A DNA stretch of 64,000 bases from Vibrio algicola (GCF_009601765.2 NZ_CP045699.1:434001-498000); one strand, 5' to 3'. Shown: positions 1-10,221, numbered from the stretch's first letter. Notes: a model not told the origin generated them from the sequence alone. Made by a program: numbers and translations.

Positions 1-925
1 ATAAAGACATACCGATCAGCAAGAATAATATGCCATTGAGGAATTCATCCACGAGTTCCCAGAAATGATCCATATGCTCGGTACTCTCTTTTGAGAACCC
101 AACATAACGTGTCCAGTTACCAATCATGATACTTGATACTACCATGGCCAATGGACCAGATACTTCCAAGACTTCGGCAAAGGCATAACCGGCGGTTGGA
201 ATACAAATGGTTAAGAGTAATTCCATCGAGTGATCGTTGGTGGAGCTAATAAGATAATGGAACACCAAACCAAGCACTAGACCATAAGCAATACCGCCGA
301 CCGCTTCTTGCAGGAATAAACTGACGACGCCACTAACGCTTGGTTCATTACCACTAAATGCCACAGTAAAGATGGTGACGAAAATAACCAAGCCAAAGCC
401 ATCATTAAATAATGATTCGCCTTCCACTTGAGTTGACACCCGTTGTGGGGCTTTCAGTTTTTTAACGATCGCTAATACCGCAATAGGATCGGTGGGTGAA
501 ATCAGCGCACCAAATAATAAACAGAAAACCAAATCAAGATCGAGATGAATGAATTGGCAGATCTCGTATAATGCAAAGCCAATAAAGAAGGTAGAAAAAA
601 GCGTCGAACCCAATGCTAAAATGGTGATTTCCCATTTTTGATCAGCAAAGTGCGGTAATTTAATTCCTAAGCCACCCGCAAAAAGCAAAAATCCCAGTAT
701 CCCTTGTAGTAAAAAGTCTTCAAAATTGATTTGCGCCATGGTGTGTGAGGCAATATGCAATAAATTGAACCAGCCGCTATGACCCGCAATGAGAATAAAT
801 AATGATAAAATCATCGCTCCTGCGGTAATGGCTATGGTGGTCTGCATGCGACCGAACTTACTGTTAATTAAAGCAATAACCATCGCGGCAAACGATAGAA
901 AGCAGAGTATATTGTATACTGACAT
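1..925 (-). CDS. CPA1-family Na+(K+)/H+ antiporter, C-terminus cut by window edge
   Basis: Inner-membrane cation/proton exchanger used in pH and salt homeostasis. About 308 N-terminal residues are visible and the reading frame is open to the window edge. They form a series of hydrophobic helices. The CPA1 signatures ISPTDPIAV and, about 20 residues later, EGESLFNDG are present, which contain the ion-binding Asp region. The ATG at 923-925 opens with MSVYNILCFLSF and has AAGG about nine bases upstream. It is divergent from metH. A Na+/H+ antiporter is the usual neighbour of metH in Vibrio (recall). Ion specificity cannot be read from sequence. Confidence 0.85.
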   Translation of the reverse strand, partial: MSVYNILCFLSFAAMVIALINSKFGRMQTTIAITAGAMILSLFILIAGHSGWFNLLHIASHTMAQINFEDFLLQGILGFLLFAGGLGIKLPHFADQKWEITILALGSTLFSTFFIGFALYEICQFIHLDLDLVFCLLFGALISPTDPIAVLAIVKKLKAPQRVSTQVEGESLFNDGFGLVIFVTIFTVAFSGNEPSVSGVVSLFLQEAVGGIAYGLVLGLVFHYLISSTNDHSMELLLTICIPTAGYAFAEVLEVSGPLAMVVSSIMIGNWTRYVGFSKESTEHMDHFWELVDEFLNGILFLLIGMSL

Positions 926-1074
926 GGACCAACCTTGGCTGTGTGTAACAAATTGTAATTTGCGTAATTTTCCAGCTGATTATAACAAAGGTCAACTGAA
1001 ATTTGTCGACTATTAATGGTTAGATTAAAAAAGAATAAAAAAACGATGAATTAACCATAACGAAAACTTATTTT

Positions 1075-1090
1075 AGACGTCTAGATTTCT
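1075..1090 (+). promoter_or_regulatory. Tandem MetJ operator (two adjacent met boxes)
   Basis: AGACGTCT at 1075-1082 is a perfect consensus met box. AGATTTCT at 1083-1090 directly abuts it and matches 6 of 8 positions. MetJ dimers bind tandem 8-bp boxes cooperatively. The pair lies 45 bp before the metH start, so S-adenosylmethionine-dependent repression of metH is expected. Confidence 0.8.
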
Positions 1091-1134
1091 ATGATAGGAT
1101 GGATTAAAACGATTAAGGAAGAGGTTGTATTGTG

Positions 1135-4100
1135 ATGGGAAGCACTTTAAATCAACGGATCAACACTCAAGTAGTGTTAGAAAAACTATTAACCCAACGC
1201 ATCTTATTGATAGATGGTGGTATGGGTACCATGATCCAATCGCATAAGCTCGAAGAGCAAGATTACCGTGGTGAACGCTTTGCCGCTTGGCATAGTGACT
1301 TAAAAGGTAACAATGACTTATTGGTGCTAACTCAGCCCCAACTGATTAAACAAATCCATTGTGATTATTTGGCCGCTGGCGCTGATATCCTTGAAACCAA
1401 TACCTTTAACTCGACCACCATTGCGATGGCCGATTACGACATGGAAAGCCTGAGCGCCGAGATTAACTTTGCCGCCGCCAAACTTGCCCGTGAAGCTGCC
1501 GATGAATGGACGGAAAAAACGCCAGATAAGCCTCGTTTTGTGGCAGGGGTGCTAGGTCCGACTAACCGTACGTGCTCTATTTCTCCTGATGTTAACGATC
1601 CAGGCTTTCGTAATGTTAGCTTTGATGAGTTAGTGACTGCTTACTCCGAATCTACTAAAGCCATGATTGAAGGCGGCGCCGATCTGATCATGATCGAAAC
1701 CATCTTCGATACCCTTAATGCCAAAGCGTGTGCCTTTGCGGTTAGCGCGGTGTTTGACCAGCTAGGCTATAAATTGCCAGTGATGATTTCAGGGACTATC
1801 ACTGATGCCTCGGGCCGTACGCTTTCAGGTCAAACCACTGAAGCTTTTTATAATGCCATGCGTCATATTCAGCCGATTTCATTTGGTTTGAACTGCGCTC
1901 TTGGTCCGGATGAATTACGCCAGTATGTGGCGGAGCTTTCGCGAGTGTCTGAGACCTTTGTTTCTGCTCACCCTAATGCCGGTTTACCGAATGCATTTGG
2001 TGAGTATGATCTGGAACCGCGTGAAATGGCGCGTCATATTCAAGAGTGGGCAGAAAGTGGTTTTCTCAATTTTGTCGGTGGTTGTTGTGGTACCACACCT
2101 GAGCATATTCGCCAAATGGCGCGGGTGGTAGAAGGCATTAAACCTCGTCAGTTACCCGATATCCCTAAAGCTTGCCGTTTATCAGGTTTAGAGCCGGTCA
2201 CCATCGATAAAGATTCCTTATTTGTTAATGTGGGCGAGAGAACCAATGTCACCGGTTCGGCCAAATTTAAACGCTTAATTGTCGATGAGCAGTACGATGA
2301 AGCATTGGATGTTGCTCGTGAACAAGTGGCCAATGGCGCGCAGATTATTGATATCAACATGGATGAAGGCATGTTGGATGCCGAAGCTTGTATGGAGCGC
2401 TTTTTAAAGTTGTGTGCTTCAGAACCAGAAATTTCCAAAGTGCCGATTATGGTCGATTCTTCAAAATGGGAAGTGATTGAAGCGGGCTTAAAATGCATTC
2501 AAGGTAAGGGCATTGTTAACTCCATTTCGATGAAAGAAGGAGTGGATAAGTTTATCGAGCAAGCGAAATTGATCCGTCGCTATGGTGCAGCGGTGATCGT
2601 GATGGCGTTTGATGAACAAGGCCAAGCCGATACCCGCGAACGTAAAGTTGAAATTTGTACTAAGGCTTATCATATTCTGGTGGATGAAATTGGTTTTCCG
2701 CCGGAAGATATTATTTTTGATCCCAATATTTTTGCCATTGCCACCGGTATTGATGAGCATAATAACTACGCGGTCGATTTTATTGAAGCCGTCGATGAAA
2801 TCAAAAAAACACTGCCTTATGCCATGATTTCTGGCGGGGTGTCGAACGTATCATTTTCATTCCGCGGCAATAACTATGTACGTGAAGCGATCCATGCGGT
2901 ATTCCTCTATCACTGTTTTAAGCGCGGTATGGATATGGGGATTGTGAATGCCGGTCAGCTTGAAATTTATGACAACATCCCAGAAAAATTGCGTGAAGCG
3001 GTTGAAGATGTGGTGCTTAACCGTCATTCAGATGCCACTGAAAATCTACTCGAATTAGCCGAAGAGTATCGCTCGAACGGAGTGGGTAAAGTCGAAGATC
3101 CAAATGCTTTGATCTGGCGTACTTGGGAAGTGGAAAAACGAATTGAACACTCATTAGTCAAAGGCATTACCGAATTTATTATCGATGATACCGAAGAAGC
3201 GCGTTTAAAGCTGGATAAGCCGATTGATGTGATTGAAGGTCCATTAATGGACGGCATGAACGTGGTGGGGGATTTATTCGGTGAAGGTAAAATGTTCTTG
3301 CCGCAAGTGGTGAAGTCGGCTCGAGTGATGAAGCAAGCTGTAGCCTACCTTGAACCTTTTATCAATGCCTTAAAAGATGAAGGTCAGCGCTCGAATGGTA
3401 AGATTTTGTTGGCCACCGTAAAAGGCGATGTGCACGATATTGGTAAAAACATTGTTGGCGTGGTGCTGCAATGTAATAACTATGAAATCATTGATTTGGG
3501 CGTAATGGTGCCTTGTGAAACTATCTTTAAAGTCGCACGCGAAGAGAACGTCGATATCATCGGTCTATCGGGGCTGATCACGCCATCACTGGATGAAATG
3601 GTGTATGTCGCCAAAGAAATGGAGCGCCAAGGGTTTGATATTCCATTGTTAATTGGCGGAGCGACCACTTCAAAAGCACATACTGCGGTTAAAATTGAAC
3701 AAAATTATAATCAGCCAGTGGTGTATGTGAATAATGCTTCACGCGCGGTTGGGGTGTGTTCGGCATTACTGTCTGACAGTTTACGTCCGGCATTTATCGA
3801 AAAGCTTAGTCTTGATTATGATCGTACTCGTGATCAACACGCGCGCAAACGGCCTAAAACCAAGCCGATCACATTAGAAGCGGCGCGCGCCAATAAGGTT
3901 GATATTGATTGGCAAACTTATACTCCGCCTGCACCTATGCAAACTGGTGTCCATGTGTTTGAACATATTGATGTATCGGTTTTGCGTAATTATATCGATT
4001 GGACCCCTTTCTTCCTGACTTGGGGATTAATGGGCAAATACCCTGCGATTTTTGAGCATGAAGAAGTGGGCGAAGAAGCGAAACGTATTTTTGATGATGC

Positions 4101-4833
4101 GATTGGTTTGCTTGAGAGGGTAGAAAAAGACGGCATTTTAAAAGCCAGCGGTATTTGTTCGATGTTCCCTGCCAATAGCGTGGGGGATGATATTGAAGTG
4201 TACGCCGATGAGTCGCGCACCGAAGTCATTAAAGTGCTGCATAACTTGCGCCAACAAACCGATAAACCGAAAGGACCTAACTACTGTTTATCCGATTACA
4301 TTGCACCTAAAGACAGCGGTAAAGCGGATTGGATTGGTGGGTTTGCGGTCACTGGCGGAATTGGCGAACGTGATTTAGCCGATGCTTATAAAGCGGCAGG
4401 CGATGATTACAACGCGATCATGATCCAAGCAGTAGCGGATCGATTAGCCGAAGCATTTGCAGAATATATGCACGAGAAAGTGCGTAAGGAAATCTGGGGT
4501 TATGCTGCCGATGAAAACCTCACCAATAACGATCTTATTCGTGAGAAATACCAAGGTACTCGCCCAGCGCCTGGCTATCCTGCTTGTCCTGAGCATACCG
4601 AAAAAGGCAGCCTATGGGAGATCCTAAAGGTAGAAGAAAGCATTGGTATGTCGCTGACCACCAGTTATGCGATGTGGCCTGGAGCGTCGGTTTCCGGTTG
4701 GTATTTCTCTCATCCAGATTCTCGTTATTTTGCTATTGCGCAGATCCAACAAGATCAAGCCGAAGAATATGCTAGGCGTAAAGGCTGGGATGAAGTGGAG
4801 ATGGAAAAATGGTTAGGGCCTAACTTGAGTTAA
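1135..4833 (+). CDS. metH: Cobalamin-dependent methionine synthase
   Basis: Transfers the methyl group of 5-methyltetrahydrofolate through methylcobalamin to homocysteine, the last step of methionine synthesis, in the cytoplasm. At 1232 aa it has the full family length. The order is homocysteine domain, pterin domain, B12 domain and AdoMet reactivation domain. Zinc ligands are visible as Cys254 (GLNCALG) and Cys317-Cys318 (GGCCGTTP). The cobalamin His767 sits in DVHDIGKN. The C-terminal reactivation domain has [15 protein letters not shown]. An in-frame GTG at 1132 immediately precedes the chosen ATG. AAGGAAGAGG at 1115-1124 fits the ATG. It is preceded by tandem met boxes and followed by a strong terminator, so it is probably monocistronic. 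Confidence 0.98.
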   Translation: MGSTLNQRINTQVVLEKLLTQRILLIDGGMGTMIQSHKLEEQDYRGERFAAWHSDLKGNNDLLVLTQPQLIKQIHCDYLAAGADILETNTFNSTTIAMADYDMESLSAEINFAAAKLAREAADEWTEKTPDKPRFVAGVLGPTNRTCSISPDVNDPGFRNVSFDELVTAYSESTKAMIEGGADLIMIETIFDTLNAKACAFAVSAVFDQLGYKLPVMISGTITDASGRTLSGQTTEAFYNAMRHIQPISFGLNCALGPDELRQYVAELSRVSETFVSAHPNAGLPNAFGEYDLEPREMARHIQEWAESGFLNFVGGCCGTTPEHIRQMARVVEGIKPRQLPDIPKACRLSGLEPVTIDKDSLFVNVGERTNVTGSAKFKRLIVDEQYDEALDVAREQVANGAQIIDINMDEGMLDAEACMERFLKLCASEPEISKVPIMVDSSKWEVIEAGLKCIQGKGIVNSISMKEGVDKFIEQAKLIRRYGAAVIVMAFDEQGQADTRERKVEICTKAYHILVDEIGFPPEDIIFDPNIFAIATGIDEHNNYAVDFIEAVDEIKKTLPYAMISGGVSNVSFSFRGNNYVREAIHAVFLYHCFKRGMDMGIVNAGQLEIYDNIPEKLREAVEDVVLNRHSDATENLLELAEEYRSNGVGKVEDPNALIWRTWEVEKRIEHSLVKGITEFIIDDTEEARLKLDKPIDVIEGPLMDGMNVVGDLFGEGKMFLPQVVKSARVMKQAVAYLEPFINALKDEGQRSNGKILLATVKGDVHDIGKNIVGVVLQCNNYEIIDLGVMVPCETIFKVAREENVDIIGLSGLITPSLDEMVYVAKEMERQGFDIPLLIGGATTSKAHTAVKIEQNYNQPVVYVNNASRAVGVCSALLSDSLRPAFIEKLSLDYDRTRDQHARKRPKTKPITLEAARANKVDIDWQTYTPPAPMQTGVHVFEHIDVSVLRNYIDWTPFFLTWGLMGKYPAIFEHEEVGEEAKRIFDDAIGLLERVEKDGILKASGICSMFPANSVGDDIEVYADESRTEVIKVLHNLRQQTDKPKGPNYCLSDYIAPKDSGKADWIGGFAVTGGIGERDLADAYKAAGDDYNAIMIQAVADRLAEAFAEYMHEKVRKEIWGYAADENLTNNDLIREKYQGTRPAPGYPACPEHTEKGSLWEILKVEESIGMSLTTSYAMWPGASVSGWYFSHPDSRYFAIAQIQQDQAEEYARRKGWDEVEMEKWLGPNLS

Positions 4834-4856
4834 AGCCAAGGCCTGTCACTGAGTAT

Positions 4857-4896
4857 AAAAAAAGAGCGGATCCTGATGGATGCGCTCTTTTTATAT
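4857..4896. terminator. Bidirectional Rho-independent terminator between metH and lysC
   Basis: A 13-bp stem with one mismatch (arms 4861-4873 and 4878-4890, loop TGAT). It is preceded by an A run and followed by T-rich sequence, so it can end metH on the plus strand and lysC on the minus strand. Confidence 0.85.
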
Positions 4897-4902
4897 AAGA
4901 AG

Positions 4903-5060
4903 TATCGTCATTGAGCAAACGAGGCACGAGTTATCCGTGATCTCGCTTTTTAACCCTATCAGTAAGGATGAAAGCGAGATTCCCTATCAGCTCGTGCTAC
5001 TCGCGTATGAGGTGATCGTTTTAGATCACCTCACGGTTTGTATTCGTGACAGATGGAATA
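4903..5060 (+). repeat. Dispersed palindromic intergenic repeat, family 1, copy A
   Basis: A long imperfect inverted repeat. GCACGAG and ATCTCGCTTT on the left pair with AAAGCGAGAT (4971-4980) and CTCGTGC on the right. A separate perfect 10-bp hairpin lies at 5008-5033 (TGAGGTGATC and its complement). Similar sequence recurs at 10222-10372 in the opposite orientation and, as half a copy, at 22845-22925. It fills the lysC 3' region and encodes nothing evident. Confidence 0.7.
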
Positions 5061-5072
5061 CGAACATATCAC

Positions 5073-6422
5073 TTATTCAAACAAGGCGTGATGCAAAACT
5101 TGTATGGCTTGTTTGGATTCATCTTCGCTGACTAAAAAGCATAAATTATGCGGGCTAGCGCCATAACAAATCATACGGATATTAAACTCTTCGAGTGCGC
5201 TAAAGACTTGCTTAGCATATCCTTTTTTGCCGCTCATTTTATTACCAATTAAGGCGACCAAGCTTAAATTATGCTCGACTTCAACCGTACACAGTTGTTC
5301 TAGTTCTGCACGTGCTTCAATCGGCAACTGCGGTGCACCGCCAGAAGTATTGGTTTGATCTAATGTTAAAGAGACACTGACTTCAGAGGTGGTAATTAAG
5401 TCGACCGAGATTTGGTACTTGGCTAAAATGGCAAACACTTGCGCTAAAAAGCCATACGCTTGGTACATTTCTGGGCAGCGTAGCGTTACCATGGTTTGAT
5501 TGCCGCGCAAAGTTAATGCTCTAAACAACGGGGCGCTCTCGACTTTTTGACGGATCCAAGTGCCACCATTTTCAGGTTGACGAGACGATCCGACAAAGAC
5601 TGGGATTTGATGGCGCAATGCAGGTAATAAGGTCGAAGGGTGTAAAATTTTCGCGCCAAAATTGGCCATTTCCGACGCTTCACTAAAGCTGATTTCAGCA
5701 ATAGGAGCCGCTTTGGGGGCAATACGAGGATCGGTAGTGTAAATGCCAGGTACGTCGGTCCAGATCTCTAGCCCTTCCGCTTTAACCGCTTCAGCAATTA
5801 ATGCGGCGCTGTAATCACTGCCGCCACGTCCTAGTGTGGTGGTATTGCCTTCGCTGTCACTGCCAATAAAGCCTTGAGTGATCACCAGCTGCTTTTGACA
5901 TAGTGGGACTAAATGTTGTTCTGCAAGTTGCGATATTTCACTGATAATAGGCTCGGCTTTACCATGTTCAGAATTGGTGCGCAGGATCTCACGAATATCA
6001 AAACGAACCGCATCAATACCGCGCTCAACCATTAATTGAGTCAGAATATGAGTAGACATTAACTCGCCACACGCCACAATATGATCGGTTAATTTATCAC
6101 TGGTTTGAAAAGAGGCCGCTTCTGCCATGCTAGCCAGTCGAACTAACACCTTATTGACCGCATCATTGGTCGCTTTGGATTGTGATAGCTGCGCAATGAT
6201 GTCATCGTGGATAGCGCTGATCTTGGTTAATAATTGCTGTCTATGTTCAGCGTCAGTCACACCTAGCGAAAGCTCGACTAATAAATTGGTCACGCCCGAA
6301 CAAGCACTGCTGACCACTAGTTTTGTGGCTGGATTGTTTTCTATAATTGTCGCGCAACGGCTCATCGCCTCGAAGTTTGCTACACTGGTTCCGCCAAATT
6401 TTGCTACATTAAATGCGCTCAC
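5073..6422 (-). CDS. lysC: Lysine-sensitive aspartokinase III
   Basis: Phosphorylates aspartate, the first step toward lysine, threonine, methionine and diaminopimelate. At 449 aa it matches E. coli LysC. The N-terminal kinase domain opens with VAKFGGTSVA (Lys8). TTLGRGGSDY (substrate and ATP site) and EIWTDVPGIYTTDPR follow. Two C-terminal ACT domains follow (FLAQVFAILAKYQISVDLITTSEVSVS and the ICYGASPHNLCFLV end). The start is GTG at 6420-6422, with AAGGGAG upstream. No homoserine dehydrogenase domain is fused. A lysine riboswitch in the leader fits control by lysine and supports the LysC call over ThrA or MetL. Confidence 0.97.
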   Translation of the reverse strand: MSAFNVAKFGGTSVANFEAMSRCATIIENNPATKLVVSSACSGVTNLLVELSLGVTDAEHRQQLLTKISAIHDDIIAQLSQSKATNDAVNKVLVRLASMAEAASFQTSDKLTDHIVACGELMSTHILTQLMVERGIDAVRFDIREILRTNSEHGKAEPIISEISQLAEQHLVPLCQKQLVITQGFIGSDSEGNTTTLGRGGSDYSAALIAEAVKAEGLEIWTDVPGIYTTDPRIAPKAAPIAEISFSEASEMANFGAKILHPSTLLPALRHQIPVFVGSSRQPENGGTWIRQKVESAPLFRALTLRGNQTMVTLRCPEMYQAYGFLAQVFAILAKYQISVDLITTSEVSVSLTLDQTNTSGGAPQLPIEARAELEQLCTVEVEHNLSLVALIGNKMSGKKGYAKQVFSALEEFNIRMICYGASPHNLCFLVSEDESKQAIQVLHHALFE

Positions 6423-6556
6423 AACCTTGTCTCCCTTAATACCTAAATGGCCTATTCCAAACTAGAATAAGCAAACGTCCAATGTTGAAGAGAAGTCGGT
6501 TGAGCGAGTTTACAAGATACATAGAAGCTATAGCTGAGCAGCATAGCCATGTAAAT

Positions 6557-6775
6557 TATAGAAGCTCACCATCAATGATCTTGCCAAATATAGGGTCTCG
6601 ACATTGATGACAGTTGTTAGGATTCAGCCTAAACAACCGATGATATATCCGTCTTATTGGAATATAGAAACACCCACCATGTTTATTCACCTCGGCGTAA
6701 CTCTCCCTGAATTTATCGTATCGGCCTTGGGGGGACCACGAAAAATCTGCCTAGGTTACGCTCCTCTCCTTGTTA
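6557..6775 (-). promoter_or_regulatory. Lysine riboswitch (L box) in the lysC leader
   Basis: Read on the minus strand, the leader carries the conserved L-box blocks in order. These are AGAGGAGCG near 6763-6771, then TTACGCCGAGGTGAATAA, then GGCTGAATCC followed by TGTCA (6608-6612). A P5-like stem comes next (ATCAATG with CATTGAT) and a possible P1 return strand near 6557-6570. These blocks parallel the E. coli lysC leader. The boundaries are approximate. No clear terminator hairpin with a U run was seen before lysC, so control may be at translation. Confidence 0.9.
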
Positions 6776-7069
6776 CAAAAAGTACTTGAATGTCACATTT
6801 TTGTCACTCTTACATTGAACGGTTTTGCACGATAAATGTCAATATGCATTGTGAATCTTTATGGCTATTTTTAAAACGTTATTACTTATCACCTTATTGC
6901 TATTTTACCCGCTCGAATAACAAGAGAGCTTCGCTTATGAGTTTTAATATTAAGTGAGGATGTTCACATCTTGGTAAATGACTTTCGACTGTTGAGTCAG
7001 GTTAAATTGCGGCATGTTACAAATTTGTTTACAGTGGAACAAGACGCCACTCAAATTAAGGATAATAAG
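6776..7069. other. Intergenic region between the lysC leader and the aminotransferase gene
   Basis: Must contain the divergent promoters of lysC and the aminotransferase gene, but no element matches consensus convincingly. A 19-codon hydrophobic ORF (6861-6920, plus strand) lacks a ribosome binding site and is not called. Confidence 0.4.
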
Positions 7070-8188
7070 ATGATTCAACGCTTTTACCCACCACGTCGTA
7101 TTCTCATGGGACCCGGCCCATCCGATATTTCTCCTTATGTATTGCAAGCACTGAGTCGGCCAACCATCGGCCATCTGGATCCGCTGTTTATTGGCATGAT
7201 GGATGAAGTCAAAACGCTATTAAAATATGCTTTTCAAACTGAAAACGAGTTCACTATTCCTGTGTCTGCGCCAGGCAGCGCTGGGATGGAGGCCTGTTTT
7301 GTTAACTTATTAGAACCCGGTGATAAAGTTATCGTGTGCCGTAATGGTGTGTTTGGTGAGCGGATGCGTGAAAATGCCATTCGTTGTGGCGCGCAAGTCG
7401 TGCTAGTGGATGATGAATGGGGTCAACCGGTCAGTGTCGATAAAGTGCAAGTTGCGTTTGAACAAAATCCCGATGTAAAAGTATTAGCTTTTGTGCATGC
7501 TGAAACCTCAACTGGCGCGTTGAGTGATGCGCAAGCGTTAGCAAAAGTTGCGAAGCAGTTTAATGCATTAACCATTGTCGATGCGGTGACCTCACTTGGT
7601 GGCGTGCCATTAAAAGTGGATGAATGGGGATTAGATGCGGTGTATTCAGGCAGTCAAAAATGTTTGTCGTGCGTTCCTGGTTTATCACCAATAACTTTTT
7701 CACCCAAGGCCATAGAAAGAATCCAAGCACGTACCACACCCGTGCAAAGCTGGTTTTTAGACCAAAGCTTGGTGCTAGGTTATTGGAACGGCGGCGCAAA
7801 ACGTAGTTATCATCATACTGCGCCAGTCAATAGTCTGTATGCTTTGCATGAGTCATTACTAGCCTTGCATGAAGAAGGTCTTGAAAATGCGTGGCAACGG
7901 CATGCGGATATGCATCAACAGCTCAAAGTCGGTTTAGAAGCATTAGGCTTTCGTTTTGTCGTGGATGAAGCATGTCGCTTACCACAGTTAAACTCAGTGT
8001 ATTTACCGGAAGGTGTTGATGATGGCGCGGTTCGGGCTAGCCTGCTAGATAATTATAACCTGGAGGTCGGTGGCGGTTTAGGCGCGCTGGCAGGAAAAGT
8101 ATGGCGGATTGGTTTGATGGGCTACAGCGCGAAACAAGAAAATGTCGCGCTATGTTTAAAAGCACTGCAACAGACTTTAACTCAATAG
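7070..8188 (+). CDS. Class V pyridoxal-phosphate aminotransferase (alanine-glyoxylate / serine-pyruvate type)
   Basis: Cytoplasmic PLP transaminase of the alanine-glyoxylate, serine-pyruvate and phosphonoacetaldehyde-forming class. At 372 aa it has the family length. The N-terminal MGPGPSDISPYVLQA motif, VDAVTSLGG with the PLP-ring Asp, and the PLP lysine Lys197 in SGSQKCL are visible. GLGALAGKVWRIGLMG is near the C-terminus. The ATG at 7070 has AAGGA nine bases upstream. The frame is open a further 33 codons upstream, but that extension does not resemble the family. It ends at a bidirectional terminator shared with pglL. Substrate is not decided by sequence. Confidence 0.9.
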   Translation: MIQRFYPPRRILMGPGPSDISPYVLQALSRPTIGHLDPLFIGMMDEVKTLLKYAFQTENEFTIPVSAPGSAGMEACFVNLLEPGDKVIVCRNGVFGERMRENAIRCGAQVVLVDDEWGQPVSVDKVQVAFEQNPDVKVLAFVHAETSTGALSDAQALAKVAKQFNALTIVDAVTSLGGVPLKVDEWGLDAVYSGSQKCLSCVPGLSPITFSPKAIERIQARTTPVQSWFLDQSLVLGYWNGGAKRSYHHTAPVNSLYALHESLLALHEEGLENAWQRHADMHQQLKVGLEALGFRFVVDEACRLPQLNSVYLPEGVDDGAVRASLLDNYNLEVGGGLGALAGKVWRIGLMGYSAKQENVALCLKALQQTLTQ

Positions 8189-8249
8189 CGAATTAAATCG
8201 ACCAATATTGGTTAAAAATCAATGGCAGTAAAAACGGTATGAAAGGGCA

Positions 8250-8288
8250 AAAAAGGGAGCGGTTGATACGGCTCCCTTTATTTTTTTG
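8250..8288. terminator. Bidirectional terminator between the aminotransferase gene and pglL
   Basis: A 9-bp stem, AAAGGGAGC (8252-8260) with GCTCCCTTT (8271-8279). T runs follow on both strands. Confidence 0.85.
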
Positions 8289-8290
8289 GA

Positions 8291-10150
8291 TTATTTAGCA
8301 GGAACTTTCGGAGCCATAACCGAATTGCTGAACGCTTGAACTTCCATTGCTTTGCTCGTGGTTAATTCGGTGCTTTCACCCGTTGTCGCTTGCGATTGGG
8401 CATGTGACGCACGTTCGGCCTTGGGAATAAACCGCACTTTAGAAAAATCTTGATTCGGGAATAAAAATTCAGCTTCATGACGGATCGCTTGCGCTTTATC
8501 CATCTCACCTAAACCTTGATAAGCCACAATCAAACTAGAATAAAATGCTGGGCGAGGTTTGTGTTTAATTATTTCGTTAGCCCAATCAATAAAAGGTTGA
8601 ATGTATTCTGGTTTTTCCATTACTAACCCAATATTTAATTGGGTTTTATACACATCCCAATCAAAGCGATCTTTCCACACACTCGGGTTGGTTACTTGCT
8701 GTAAAAGTTCGGGGTTAACCTGACGACTACGCTCAAATTTATTCAGTACAATATTGGTTTGCAGCGCTGAAATCATATAAAACGTGGTGAGAATTGGCAG
8801 CACTAAAGACACGATGCTAAGAAAACTTTTGCTGATAGAGCTAAAGCCCGCTGTTTGATACTGAGAGGTGAGTTGGTCGAGCCAATAAATCAGCATGATA
8901 AAGATCACCCAATGCACGGCCGAGTGATAAAAAGGGTACTCTAATTGGGTGTGCAAGACGAGTGGAAAGAATAGTGCAGCAGTGGCTAAACGTGCGCCAG
9001 AGCTGACTTTGCGTATTTTTCGTAATACCAATAATGTAGCCAATAATAGGCCCATTAAAGGGACAATTCCGCCTTCTACCGCCCAGTATAATAGTTCGTT
9101 ATGTGGATGATCCATCGAGGCTAGGCCAGCATGATAATCTGGGGTTATTTGATGCTGTCTGGCGGTATAAACAATATAAGCCGGTTCAAAACGGCCGTAA
9201 CCATAGCCGGTTAATGGTTTTTCTATCACCATATCTAAGGTTTGAGGAAAGGTGTAACGGCGTGGACTTTCTAGGTTTGATTTTTGTTCAATGAGCTTAT
9301 TTCCACCATTTGCTTCCGCGATACCATAACCGGCTGCTAAGCCCAGAACCACTGCAAAGCACCAAAGTGAAAATTGTTTGGCAGATAAAAAGCGTTTTAA
9401 ATAAGGAAGTAACAATACACAACCAACAATGCCGCCTAACCAACCGGTTCTTGAGGCGAGTACCCATAATAAAGGCATACTAATGATCGGGAAAAGGTAC
9501 AATAATCCATTTAGTAGCGGATGATACTTCTCATTGCTTTGATGTTGGCGCGCCAACAAATAACCTGAAATGACTAAACCGGTGGCAACAAAACTGGCCA
9601 TCACATTCGGTTGTTGAAAAATACCAAATGGGCGATTGCTGACGGTGTTATAACCGAGTGGGTTGCCAGGTTGGAGGACTAAATATTGGATATAGGCATA
9701 AACGATTTCAATCAATACCCCGATCAGAATAAACCACAGCAAGGTTTGGCGTTGTTTGATGCTAAATTGAAATTGTTGCAACATACAAAAAAATAGCCAA
9801 CCACCCCATAAGCCAATTAAGCGCGTGATAGCATCTTGCGGTACCGAAGCGGAATAAAAGACAGGAATGGTGAGTAAAATACACACCACCAACAACCCGA
9901 TGGTTAAACTTGAATAGCGCCACGAACGCTTAGCACCAGTTTCGTACAATCCAATCGCAATACAAAAGCTCACCGCCAACCATACCGCAGGATTAAAGGG
10001 TAATAATAATCCAGAGCCACCAGGATTAGGTTGAAAAAAATGCATTGCGAGGCAGAAAATCAACCCTATCGACCATAAAAAAGGTTTGATCAGTGTTCGA
10101 GAGGCGGGTTGCGTATCGAGTAAGGTACCCTGGGTGTGTAAAGTCGCCAT
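8291..10150 (-). CDS. pglL: PglL-family O-oligosaccharyltransferase (Wzy_C family)
   Basis: A polytopic inner-membrane enzyme expected to move a lipid-linked oligosaccharide onto Ser/Thr of periplasmic proteins such as pilins. At 619 aa it has about a dozen hydrophobic segments in residues 25-470. The family's conserved QQPNVMASF (after RPFGIF) and periplasmic-loop MDHPHNELLYWAVEGG are present. A soluble C-terminal region (about 480-619) is TPR-like and ends in a low-complexity tail. WaaL and Wzy ligases share the fold. The HPHNE signature and the location between the aminotransferase and uvrA favour PglL. Its likely pilin partners in the nearby MSHA locus have been deleted, so any remaining acceptor lies elsewhere. 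Confidence 0.82.
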   Translation of the reverse strand: MATLHTQGTLLDTQPASRTLIKPFLWSIGLIFCLAMHFFQPNPGGSGLLLPFNPAVWLAVSFCIAIGLYETGAKRSWRYSSLTIGLLVVCILLTIPVFYSASVPQDAITRLIGLWGGWLFFCMLQQFQFSIKQRQTLLWFILIGVLIEIVYAYIQYLVLQPGNPLGYNTVSNRPFGIFQQPNVMASFVATGLVISGYLLARQHQSNEKYHPLLNGLLYLFPIISMPLLWVLASRTGWLGGIVGCVLLLPYLKRFLSAKQFSLWCFAVVLGLAAGYGIAEANGGNKLIEQKSNLESPRRYTFPQTLDMVIEKPLTGYGYGRFEPAYIVYTARQHQITPDYHAGLASMDHPHNELLYWAVEGGIVPLMGLLLATLLVLRKIRKVSSGARLATAALFFPLVLHTQLEYPFYHSAVHWVIFIMLIYWLDQLTSQYQTAGFSSISKSFLSIVSLVLPILTTFYMISALQTNIVLNKFERSRQVNPELLQQVTNPSVWKDRFDWDVYKTQLNIGLVMEKPEYIQPFIDWANEIIKHKPRPAFYSSLIVAYQGLGEMDKAQAIRHEAEFLFPNQDFSKVRFIPKAERASHAQSQATTGESTELTTSKAMEVQAFSNSVMAPKVPAK

Positions 10151-10221
10151 CGCGAGTGTGTTCCTAATTAAACGAAGATTAAATTATTTTGGTTGTGAAA
10201 CATGAAGCCACAATTATAAAG

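Noticed and set aside
6604..6789. 61-codon plus-strand ORF between lysC and the aminotransferase gene
   Set aside because: It lies antisense over the conserved blocks of the lysine riboswitch and has no ribosome binding site.
6861..6920. 19-codon hydrophobic ORF (MAIFKTLLLITLLLFYPLE)
   Set aside because: It has the composition of a small membrane peptide but no Shine-Dalgarno sequence, no context and no recognised family. Too short to support without conservation data.
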